Source: Sulfurimonas sp.
GTDB taxonomy: Bacteria; Campylobacterota; Campylobacteria; Campylobacterales; Sulfurimonadaceae
DNA: 8,336 nt
Reading direction: 5' to 3'
NCBI GenBank assembly: GCA_021157665.1
Contig: JAGGWE010000175.1
Location: 1 to 8,336 of the forward strand
A program made the position numbers and the translations under genes. Below, piece by piece: positions 1 to 6,486 of the stretch (position 1 is the first letter of the stretch; each line of letters begins with the position of its first letter). The notes below the pieces were generated by a model, which saw only the letters and a list, made by a program, of their open reading frames with translations, had not been told where the DNA came from and made no database searches.

Positions 1-969
1 GTAATACATTACAGGGTAGATATGAGCAGTGATAGAAGCTTCCCCACTCATAGAACTAATTGGCATAATCATCCCAGAATACATAAAAGCAGGGATAATA
101 GTAAGCATAAGGGTAACAATAATAGCGATAATTTGAGATGATGATATTATGGATACCAATAGTCCAAATCCAAGTGCTGTAAATACATAAAGCTCACTAG
201 CTAGCCAAAAAAGAAAGAAACTTCCACGAAATGGCAAATCAAAAAGATAGGAGGAGACTAAAAAAACTATAAAAATATTTATCGAAACAAGAAAAAAGAT
301 AGCTGATAGTTTTGCAACTAAAAATTCCAATTTTGAAACAGAGGAGGAGTAAAAGTTAAAAATAGTTCCCTCCTCTTTCTCTTTTGCTATTATAAGTGCT
401 GTTAAAATTGCTGGACTTATAAGGAGTACCATACCAATAAGTCCAGGGATTATCATCTCCTCATCTCTTAGGGCTTGATTGAAAAGATTTCTTGTATTTA
501 AATTTATCATTCCACTACTATCTATGTTAAAATCACTCGCTAAATCCAAAATAACACCTTGAATATAGTTACTCATCGTAGTTGCACGGGAGGGGAAAGA
601 AGCATCAATAAATACACCTATTTCAGTTTTTACCCCCTTAAGAGAGTTTTTTTCAAATGATGATGGAACGATAATAATAGTATCAATATTTGCCTTTTTC
701 ATCTCTCTTAGGGCATCTTTTTCACTCATATTTTTGACTGTTGTTGTAAAATATTTTGAGTGTTCAAATTTTAAAATCATTTTTCTTGATATTTGCGAAT
801 TGTCATTATCAAGTATCAGCGTTCTTACCCCTGTAACTTGCATTTTTATACCGTAACCAAAGAGTATTACAATTAAAAGTGGCATAAGATAAGGCATCAT
901 TATCATTTTTGTTCTTATTAACTCTATCATCTCTTTTAGAAAATAGGCTTTTACAACTCTTAATCTCAT
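1..969 (-). CDS. ABC-2 type export permease, YbhS/YbhR/YhhJ-like (3' end cut by the window edge)
   Basis: Inner-membrane permease subunit of an ABC-2 exporter, probably moving a small hydrophobic compound with the ATPase and HlyD protein encoded just upstream. The 323 codons visible are open to the left edge. One N-terminal helix (about residues 25-43) is followed by a periplasmic domain (about 45-172, containing LILDNDNS near 51-58). The membrane half then begins at IIPGLIGMVLL (173-183), with the cytoplasmic AKEKEEGT motif (195-202) typical of the family, and further helices near 217-243, 250-275 and 277-300. YbhS/YbhR proteins have about 370 residues, so roughly 50 are missing. The start is ATG at 969, with GGAG 8 bases upstream. 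It overlaps the ATPase stop as ATGA, which implies translational coupling. Family assignment rests on architecture, motifs and context; the substrate is unknown. Confidence 0.9.
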   Translation of the reverse strand, partial: MRLRVVKAYFLKEMIELIRTKMIMMPYLMPLLIVILFGYGIKMQVTGVRTLILDNDNSQISRKMILKFEHSKYFTTTVKNMSEKDALREMKKANIDTIIIVPSSFEKNSLKGVKTEIGVFIDASFPSRATTMSNYIQGVILDLASDFNIDSSGMINLNTRNLFNQALRDEEMIIPGLIGMVLLISPAILTALIIAKEKEEGTIFNFYSSSVSKLEFLVAKLSAIFFLVSINIFIVFLVSSYLFDLPFRGSFFLFWLASELYVFTALGFGLLVSIISSSQIIAIIVTLMLTIIPAFMYSGMIMPISSMSGEASITAHIYPVMYY

Positions 970-2573
970 TTGTAATACTCCAAGAAAATCTCTTCAAAAC
1001 TTTTTGCATCTGGAAATTTTTTATAAAAATTTTTAACTTTATCGTCAGCGATTTTTTCTCCATCTTTGAGTAAAACCACTCTGTCACAAAATTCAGCTTC
1101 ACTCATATAGTGTGTGGTAATCAGTATAGATATACCTCTTTTATTTTTCAACTCTTTTAAAAGTTCCCAAAACTGAGCCCTAGCAATAGCATCAACTCCA
1201 CTTGTAGGTTCATCAAGAAACAGAACTTTTGGTTCATGTAAAATAGAAACGGCTAAAGAGAATCTTTGATTGATACCTAGTGGCAGACTCTTTGGCATCT
1301 CATTTAAATATTTTTCAAATCCTAACTCTTTTGAGTAACTATCTATGAGTTTTATAGCTTTTTTTGTCTCTATTTTATGTATAGAAGCGAAAAACATCAT
1401 ATTTTCCCTAACAGTCATATCGTCATAAAGTGCGAAGTGTTGGCTCACATAACCTATTTGAGATTTTAATCCATTTCTATCATCACTATTTTTGATTTTT
1501 TTATTAAAAAGTTCCAACTCTCCACCATCAAGAGGAAGTAAACCTAAAAGCATTTTTATAAATGTAGTTTTTCCTGCTCCATTAGCCCCTAAAAGCCCTA
1601 GAATCTCACCACTTTTTAGTTCACAATCTACATCTCTGTTTGCATAAAAATCACCAAATTTTTTAGTAATTTTAGTAGCTTTCATCACAACAATATTTTT
1701 ATCTATACTCTCTTTAGATATAGCTATTTGTAATTTTGGTAATAATTTATCTTTTTTTAAAGCATTTACAAAAAATAGTGATTCTAGCGTTGCTTCTTGA
1801 TGTCTAATCTCTAAATTTTCCAAGCAGTAAGTGGTGTCAGATATAGTAATATGTTTTTTATCTGTTGTAGTTTTTTCATAAACAAAAGGTTTAGTCTCTT
1901 CTATAAGTTTCTCTGAACTTCCTCTAGCTATAATCTCACCCTCATCAAAGAGCAAAATATTATCCATCTTTGAAGCTTCACCCATGTAAGCTGTACTAAT
2001 TATCGAGATAGTATTAAACTCTTTTGCACTCTGTTGTAAAATCTCCCAAAGTTCAATCCTACTTAATGGGTCAACTCCAGTAGTGGGTTCGTCTAAAATC
2101 AAAAGTTTAGGACGGTGAAGCATAGTACAAACAAGAGATAGTTTTTGCATCATACCACCACTCAAATCACCTGCTCGTCTATCTAAAAACTTTTCAAGTC
2201 CTGCCATAGATAAAAGATGCTTTTTGTACTCTACAAATTCTTTATCTATCTTTATATCTCTAATATCTGCAAAAAAATCTAAATGCTCTTTTATAGTTAA
2301 AGTTTTGTACAAGACAAGTCCTATCCCTTGAGGCATATATCCAATATTTAGCTTGACTTTTTCTGCCTCTTTGGGTGATTTATAGCTAAAGTCATTGTAG
2401 GTTATCTCACCATCAAACTTTATCACCCCAGCAATAGCATTTAATGCTGAACTTTTTCCAGCTCCATCTGCTCCAATAAAACCAAGGATTTCTCCATCAT
2501 CTACTTGAAAATTTAAGTTTTTTATAGCTCTCTTTTTTTTATGAGATACAGCTAAATCTTTTACTTCTAGCAT
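966..2573 (-). CDS. Dual-NBD ABC exporter ATPase, YbhF-like
   Basis: Cytoplasmic ATPase carrying two fused nucleotide-binding domains in 535 residues, the layout of YbhF. It is also the layout of the ATPase part of RbbA/YhiH without that protein's fused permease. NBD1: Walker A GADGAGKSS (34-42, Lys40), Q-loop Gln82, signature LSGGMMQ (137-143), Walker B LLILDEP (157-163). NBD2: Walker A GANGAGKTT (329-337, Lys335), Q-loop Gln378, Walker B LFLDEP (451-456), switch His488. A linker (about 225-295) contains the family's ATLESLF element. NBD1 has Ala195 where the switch histidine belongs (STAYM), and NBD2 has LPLGINQ (430-436) instead of LSGGxxQ, so one composite ATP site looks consensus and the other degenerate; I recall this as usual for the family. 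The start is ATG 2573, two bases after the HlyD stop, with only a weak GAG ribosome site, so it is probably translated by coupling. The stop overlaps the permease start. Confidence 0.95.
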   Translation of the reverse strand: MLEVKDLAVSHKKKRAIKNLNFQVDDGEILGFIGADGAGKSSALNAIAGVIKFDGEITYNDFSYKSPKEAEKVKLNIGYMPQGIGLVLYKTLTIKEHLDFFADIRDIKIDKEFVEYKKHLLSMAGLEKFLDRRAGDLSGGMMQKLSLVCTMLHRPKLLILDEPTTGVDPLSRIELWEILQQSAKEFNTISIISTAYMGEASKMDNILLFDEGEIIARGSSEKLIEETKPFVYEKTTTDKKHITISDTTYCLENLEIRHQEATLESLFFVNALKKDKLLPKLQIAISKESIDKNIVVMKATKITKKFGDFYANRDVDCELKSGEILGLLGANGAGKTTFIKMLLGLLPLDGGELELFNKKIKNSDDRNGLKSQIGYVSQHFALYDDMTVRENMMFFASIHKIETKKAIKLIDSYSKELGFEKYLNEMPKSLPLGINQRFSLAVSILHEPKVLFLDEPTSGVDAIARAQFWELLKELKNKRGISILITTHYMSEAEFCDRVVLLKDGEKIADDKVKNFYKKFPDAKSFEEIFLEYYK

Positions 2574-2575
2574 AC

Positions 2576-3778
2576 TTAAAGCTCAGGAATTTCATCTAAT
2601 GAGTTTGGTAATTTTACTCCATCAACTCCAATGATTCCAATAGCAGGAATACCAAGCTTTAAAATAGGATTATATTTGATAGGTTTTAAACGAACTGCAT
2701 ATACTCTTTGAATTCTATCACTTCTAACACTTACATCTTTTGGTGTAAATTCTGCTTTTTGAGCTATTTGAATCACTTTTGCTTTTATAGGTTTGTTTGG
2801 ATTTGAATCTAAAAATATAACAGCATTATCTCCTATTTTTATTTTACCATTATTCATAGTATCGATAAAGAGTTTAAGATAATAAGATTTTGTATCGCTT
2901 AGAGTTACAACACCCATACCAGCACCTACAACTTCCCCAATATTTGCTATTTTTTCTATCACAAAACCATCTATTGGTGATTTTAGAGTCAGTTCATCTA
3001 TCATAGCTTGCACTTCATCTCTATTAGCTTCTAGTTGTTTTATTTTAGCACCAAGTGATTTTAATTTTGTTTGTGATGCTCTAATATTTTGTTTTAAAAT
3101 ATCTATCTTTTTTAAATTGTCTTTTTGAATTTGTAAAGAGGTTTTAGCAATATTTATGGAGCTTAAAAGTTTCTCTTTATCTACTTTAGCAGATTCAAGT
3201 TCTTGTTTTGTAATTTTATATTTCAGATCCACAAGCTCAAATTTTTCTGATGTTATAGCTTTTGTTTCAAAAAGTTTTTTATATCTTTTGTACTCTCTTT
3301 TTGACTGTTGGAAATTAAAACTTACAGTTTTGATTTTAAGATTCACACTAGACAAGGTTTTTTTTATGGTTTTTAAATCATCTTCTTTTATCTTTACTAA
3401 ATTTGGAAGAGTTTTTTCTAAAAGTTTTAGCTCCATTTTTGAAGCCTCTATCGTTTGTTCAAATGATAGTTTTTCATCTTTTATAGAGTTTATCGCTTCA
3501 TGTAAGCTTTCATATTTACTTAAAAATTCATTTGAGAGAAGTTTAGCTACTATCTGATTTTCAGTAACTCTATCTCCCTCTTTTACAAAAATATTTTCTA
3601 TCCTTGCAGGATATTTTGTATTGATTAAAATCAAATCTCCATCAATCCTACCACTACTAGCCACCAAACCATCTGGCAACTCTTTACCATTTATCTTAAT
3701 ATAGATAAAATACCCAGAAACTGCAACCAGCACAGCAACCAATATAATCGCAATATAATTTTTTAACCCTTTTAACAT
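2576..3778 (-). CDS. HlyD-family periplasmic adaptor (membrane fusion protein), YbhG-like
   Basis: Periplasmic adaptor of 400 residues linking the ABC-2 exporter in the inner membrane to an outer-membrane TolC-type channel. One N-terminal anchor helix (about 7-27) leads to the first half of the lipoyl-like domain (ASSGRIDGDLILINTKYPARI, about 40-60, then VKEGDRVTENQIVAKL). A long, lysine-rich coiled-coil hairpin follows (about 85-262). The lipoyl domain closes with LKSPIDGFVIEKI (265-277), then a beta-barrel region. The segment AEFTPKDVSVRSDRIQRVYAV (342-362) matches the FTPxxVxTxxxRxxLVFAV motif I know from YbhG-type adaptors. At the hairpin tip, R165, L169 and T176/S177 approximate the RxxxLxxxxxxS TolC-docking motif. 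Enterobacterial YbhG is about 330 residues, so the hairpin here is longer. The start is ATG 3778, with AAGGAG 7 bases upstream. No other ATG, GTG or TTG lies in the upstream in-frame open stretch. It is the first gene of the operon. Confidence 0.93.
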   Translation of the reverse strand: MLKGLKNYIAIILVAVLVAVSGYFIYIKINGKELPDGLVASSGRIDGDLILINTKYPARIENIFVKEGDRVTENQIVAKLLSNEFLSKYESLHEAINSIKDEKLSFEQTIEASKMELKLLEKTLPNLVKIKEDDLKTIKKTLSSVNLKIKTVSFNFQQSKREYKRYKKLFETKAITSEKFELVDLKYKITKQELESAKVDKEKLLSSINIAKTSLQIQKDNLKKIDILKQNIRASQTKLKSLGAKIKQLEANRDEVQAMIDELTLKSPIDGFVIEKIANIGEVVGAGMGVVTLSDTKSYYLKLFIDTMNNGKIKIGDNAVIFLDSNPNKPIKAKVIQIAQKAEFTPKDVSVRSDRIQRVYAVRLKPIKYNPILKLGIPAIGIIGVDGVKLPNSLDEIPEL

Positions 3779-3883
3779 TTTGTATCTCCTTGTGTTGTAT
3801 CTTGAATGTTTTATTGAACACCAAAATTGTTCAGTTCTTGCTCCTACTTCTCGTACATGTGCAATTACACCATTAAAATATTC
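3779..3883 (-). other. Open, protein-like stretch in frame with the HlyD start; possible relic of an unrelated gene
   Basis: From a TGA at 3884-3886 the frame is open for 35 codons into the HlyD ATG, with no ATG, GTG or TTG of its own. Its translation contains HVREVGARTEQFWCSIKHS (about 3859-3803), with Trp, Cys and a balanced charged composition unlike a random translation of AT-rich spacer. It resembles, from memory only, a TEQ[FY]WCPIKHA motif in an uncharacterised bacterial protein family that I cannot name with certainty. Another frame just upstream (KEKEIVGIENIL) could join it by a frameshift. It has no start or ribosome site, so it is probably not translated as a gene. It may be the tail of a gene decayed by deletion, or chance. 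Confidence 0.3.
3786..3791 (-). promoter_or_regulatory. Ribosome-binding site of the HlyD-family gene
   Basis: AAGGAG on the minus strand, 7 bases before the ATG at 3778. It is the strongest Shine-Dalgarno match in the left-hand operon and fixes the HlyD start, although the reading frame stays open for another 35 codons upstream. Confidence 0.8.
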
Positions 3884-3910
3884 TCAATACCAACAATTTC
3901 TTTTTCCTTT

Positions 3911-3927
3911 TAATAACAATTATCATA
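3911..3927 (-). promoter_or_regulatory. Candidate -10 region of the HlyD/ABC operon overlapping a Fur-box-like 15-mer
   Basis: On the minus strand TATGAT (3927-3922) or GATAAT (3924-3919) are the best -10 candidates upstream of the HlyD gene. The transcript would then have a leader of roughly 130 bases. No good -35 hexamer sits 16-18 bases upstream, which is common in Campylobacterota promoters. Overlapping the -10, TGATAATTGTTATTA (3925-3911) matches 12 of 14 informative positions of the Fur 7-1-7 consensus TGATAATnATTATCA. Because both motifs are A/T-rich and the spacer is very A/T-rich, chance matches are a real possibility. Confidence 0.35.
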
Positions 3928-3938
3928 TAGTAAATAAG

Positions 3939-3959
3939 TGTTAAAATTGTGTTTTAACA
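3939..3959. repeat. Perfect inverted repeat, 8-bp arms with a 5-base spacer; candidate operator or weak hairpin
   Basis: The arms are TGTTAAAA (3939-3946) and TTTTAACA (3952-3959) around TTGTG. The repeat lies 36 bases past the HAE3 transporter stop and just upstream of the candidate -10, i.e. over the -35 position of the HlyD/ABC operon. This is where a dimeric repressor (for example a TetR-type regulator, as controls ybhGFSR in E. coli) would bind. As RNA it would form a stem with only one G-C pair and no following U-run on the minus strand, so it is a poor intrinsic terminator. Confidence 0.4.
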
Positions 3960-3995
3960 TCTATTTATCTTTTGGACACCATATTTATTAATCAA

Positions 3996-6482
3996 TTAAA
4001 TACCAAATAGCAAAAGCAATACAGGCAACAATAATAAGTCAGCAGCTATTGCCATAAACATAGCAAGCGTAATCAACAATCCAAAATGTATAGTTGGTAC
4101 AAAATTGGAAAATACTAAAATTGAAAAACCTACCATAATGATTGTTGATGTATAAAACATTGCTACACCTATACTTCCATGAGTATTGAACATTGATATT
4201 TTATAGTCATTAGTGTCTTTATATTCCTGTTTAAACCTATGTAGATAATGTATCGTATCATCAACAGCAATTCCAAGACTAATAGCAGCTATAGTAATAG
4301 TCATCATATCCAAAGATATACCCATCCATCCCATAAATCCAAAAACAACACCAACAGGTACCACATTTGCAACTATTGCAATAGTTGCTATTTTTAAATT
4401 TTGGAAAAGTATTAAAAATATGATAAATAATATAACTATCACCACCCCAATTGTTTTGATTTGTGAATTAAAAAGTGACTGAAGCATATTGTTATAAATA
4501 ACCAAAAGATTAGAGATTCTAAACTCTGCATATTTTGGATTAATAATCTTCTTTAAATCTTTATCTATCTTTTTTAGTAACTTATTTCGTTCTAAAGATG
4601 GTAAAGAATCTATTATTCTCGTACTAATTCTTGCTTGATTATTTTTTATATTGACATAAGGTGTTAATATAATTTTTTTAAATTCTTTTGGTAACTCTTT
4701 ATTTAAAAGTGTCAACATAAAACTATCTGCTTCATCTCCATCATTTAAACTTTTTATTATCTCACCAACTGTTGCCAATGATAAAACTTTTCCTATAGGT
4801 TCAAGCGAATCAAGATAATTATGAATCTCTTTTATTTTCTCCATTTTTGAAGCAGTAAACCAATATTTTTCTTTATCCTCTTCATTAGATTCAAACTCAT
4901 CACTAAATTCATCTAACTCTTCATCTGTATCATTTTCTATAACTTTTACAGATACTATTTCATTGTTATTTTCTTTAAATGTTAAAATTATATCAAGAGG
5001 AGTTGTACCTCCAAGCTTTTTATCAAGTAGTTCCATCCCTTGATATATAGATGTATCTTTTTTAAAATAATCTATAAAACTATTTTCAACTTTAATCTTA
5101 AAAGCACCACTAACAGAAAAAATGATTATTAAAATTGTCCCTACTAATATTGTTTTTTGATAACTATATACTATATTTGCAACTTTAGAGGTAAATGGTA
5201 TATCTTTTTTCTCTGTTTTTCCAGCTGTATTTCTAGTGAAAAATAGCAATACAATTGGAAATAAAAGAAAAGTTGTAACCAAAGATATAACAACACCCAT
5301 ACTCATCATCCATCCAAAATTTATCACAGGTAAAATATTACTAAAAACAAGAGAACTAAATCCTGCTACAGTAGTAATTACAACAAAAAATGATGGCTTT
5401 GACATAGATAACATAGTATTTAGAATTAAATCTTTTTGTTCTAAGTTTTTATTTTTCCTACTTAGCTCTTTATACTTAATAATTAAATGAACAACTAAGG
5501 AGAGATTCATAATAAGTTGAAGCGAGATAAAGTTTGATGATACCACAGTTATCTCCCAGCCAAATAGACCTAAGAAACCACTTGTAATAATAATCGAAAC
5601 AGTACATATAAAAAGTGGTGTAAATATCCATTTTAATTCTCTAAACAAGATATATAAAATTATTATGAGCAGTCCAACTATCATCATCCCAAAAGTTTTT
5701 ACATCATACTTTACAAACTCTATCATATCATCAGCTATCATATCCACTCCACCTAAATGAAGTTTTATATTTTGATGATTTTGTTCAAATTGATTTATTA
5801 TCTTTCTAATTTTTACTATGTTTAGATGTGTGTGCTCTCTTGATATATCTCTATATTGTTTAAGTTTTATTTTTGCATTTTCAAACTCTTTTATCTCCAT
5901 ATCAGTAAGATTTCTTTTATTTTTTAGCTTTATAAAACTATCTCTATTTTTTATTAAAGAAAAATATTTTTCATCTCGTTTTAAATTTATAGATATTGCT
6001 GTTGTTTTAAAATCATCACTTACAAGATTTTGCTTATATATAGCCCCGTTTAGAAACTCTTTTTTAGCCAACTTTTTATCTACATATTTTGATTTAAGTG
6101 TTGGTATATCTTTTAATAACTCTTTAAGAGGCTTAGTTGAAGATTCTAAAAGTGGAACATTTAAAATTGTATTTATAGATTCTACTACCTCCAATGAATC
6201 TATTTTTTGAGTTAGATTTTCAATATTCTGAATATTTGCATCACTTAACAGATCATCTTCTACACTATAAGTTACTACTAAGAAATCAGATGTTTCAAAC
6301 TGCTTGGACACCTCTCTTAAAAATTCAAGATCCTTATCCCCTTTTAGCAACAATGTTTCTGAACTTGCATCTATCTCTAATCTTAATGCAAAAACAGCCA
6401 TCAATACCGTAAAAATTATTATTATAAATATAATTATTTTTGGATATTTAAATAGATAATTCTGATACATTCTTTTTAACAT
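3996..6482 (-). CDS. RND-superfamily transporter, HAE3/MMPL-like, 828 residues
   Basis: Inner-membrane proton-driven exporter with the duplicated RND layout. TM1 is near 14-33, the first periplasmic domain 34-260, TM2-TM6 262-415, TM7 444-462, the second periplasmic domain 463-673, and TM8-TM12 675-826. TM10 carries SLGIAVDDTIHYLHRF (735-750); Asp741/Asp742 are the likely proton relay. The matching N-half TM4 has LQLIMNLSLVVHLI without acidic residues. The halves repeat visibly: FSSLVFSNILPVINFG (375-390) against FSILVFSNFVPTIHFG (785-800). The second periplasmic domain has a very acidic stretch (about 516-538). I chose ATG 6482 because AGAGGG lies 8 bases upstream and it follows the MFS stop by 4 bases. 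A TTG start at 6551 would overlap the MFS gene by 65 bases and add a poor N-terminus. HAE3 proteins usually need no HlyD-type adaptor, and the substrate (lipid-like in known relatives) is unknown here. Confidence 0.9.
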   Translation of the reverse strand: MLKRMYQNYLFKYPKIIIFIIIIFTVLMAVFALRLEIDASSETLLLKGDKDLEFLREVSKQFETSDFLVVTYSVEDDLLSDANIQNIENLTQKIDSLEVVESINTILNVPLLESSTKPLKELLKDIPTLKSKYVDKKLAKKEFLNGAIYKQNLVSDDFKTTAISINLKRDEKYFSLIKNRDSFIKLKNKRNLTDMEIKEFENAKIKLKQYRDISREHTHLNIVKIRKIINQFEQNHQNIKLHLGGVDMIADDMIEFVKYDVKTFGMMIVGLLIIILYILFRELKWIFTPLFICTVSIIITSGFLGLFGWEITVVSSNFISLQLIMNLSLVVHLIIKYKELSRKNKNLEQKDLILNTMLSMSKPSFFVVITTVAGFSSLVFSNILPVINFGWMMSMGVVISLVTTFLLFPIVLLFFTRNTAGKTEKKDIPFTSKVANIVYSYQKTILVGTILIIIFSVSGAFKIKVENSFIDYFKKDTSIYQGMELLDKKLGGTTPLDIILTFKENNNEIVSVKVIENDTDEELDEFSDEFESNEEDKEKYWFTASKMEKIKEIHNYLDSLEPIGKVLSLATVGEIIKSLNDGDEADSFMLTLLNKELPKEFKKIILTPYVNIKNNQARISTRIIDSLPSLERNKLLKKIDKDLKKIINPKYAEFRISNLLVIYNNMLQSLFNSQIKTIGVVIVILFIIFLILFQNLKIATIAIVANVVPVGVVFGFMGWMGISLDMMTITIAAISLGIAVDDTIHYLHRFKQEYKDTNDYKISMFNTHGSIGVAMFYTSTIIMVGFSILVFSNFVPTIHFGLLITLAMFMAIAADLLLLPVLLLLFGI

Positions 6483-6486
6483 AACT

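Noticed and set aside
809..1102. 97-codon minus-strand open frame across the permease/ATPase junction
   Set aside because: It is out of frame with both the permease and the ATPase, which have clear domain motifs and a coupled ATGA junction. Its translation shows no recognisable domain.
3156..3557. 133-codon plus-strand open frame opposite the HlyD gene
   Set aside because: Antisense shadow of the coiled-coil region. Its Phe/Ser-rich translation is what the complement of Lys/Glu/Leu-rich codons gives.
3815..3833. Inverted repeat TGAACA / TGTTCA with a 7-base spacer in the HlyD leader, a possible TetR-type operator
   Set aside because: Six-base arms are expected about by chance in a spacer of this size when several loop lengths are allowed, and the site lies well downstream of the candidate -10. 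It is also explained by the protein-like codons for EQFWCS at this place.
3939..3995. Intrinsic terminator after the HAE3 gene
   Set aside because: The only hairpin has one G-C pair and is not followed by a U-run on the minus strand, so I cannot support a Rho-independent terminator; read-through into the HlyD operon is possible.
5236..6412. Three plus-strand open frames (72-130 codons) opposite the HAE3 RND gene
   Set aside because: Their translations are low-complexity antisense products (Phe, Ser, Leu), none has a convincing ribosome site or domain, and the minus-strand gene accounts for the whole region.
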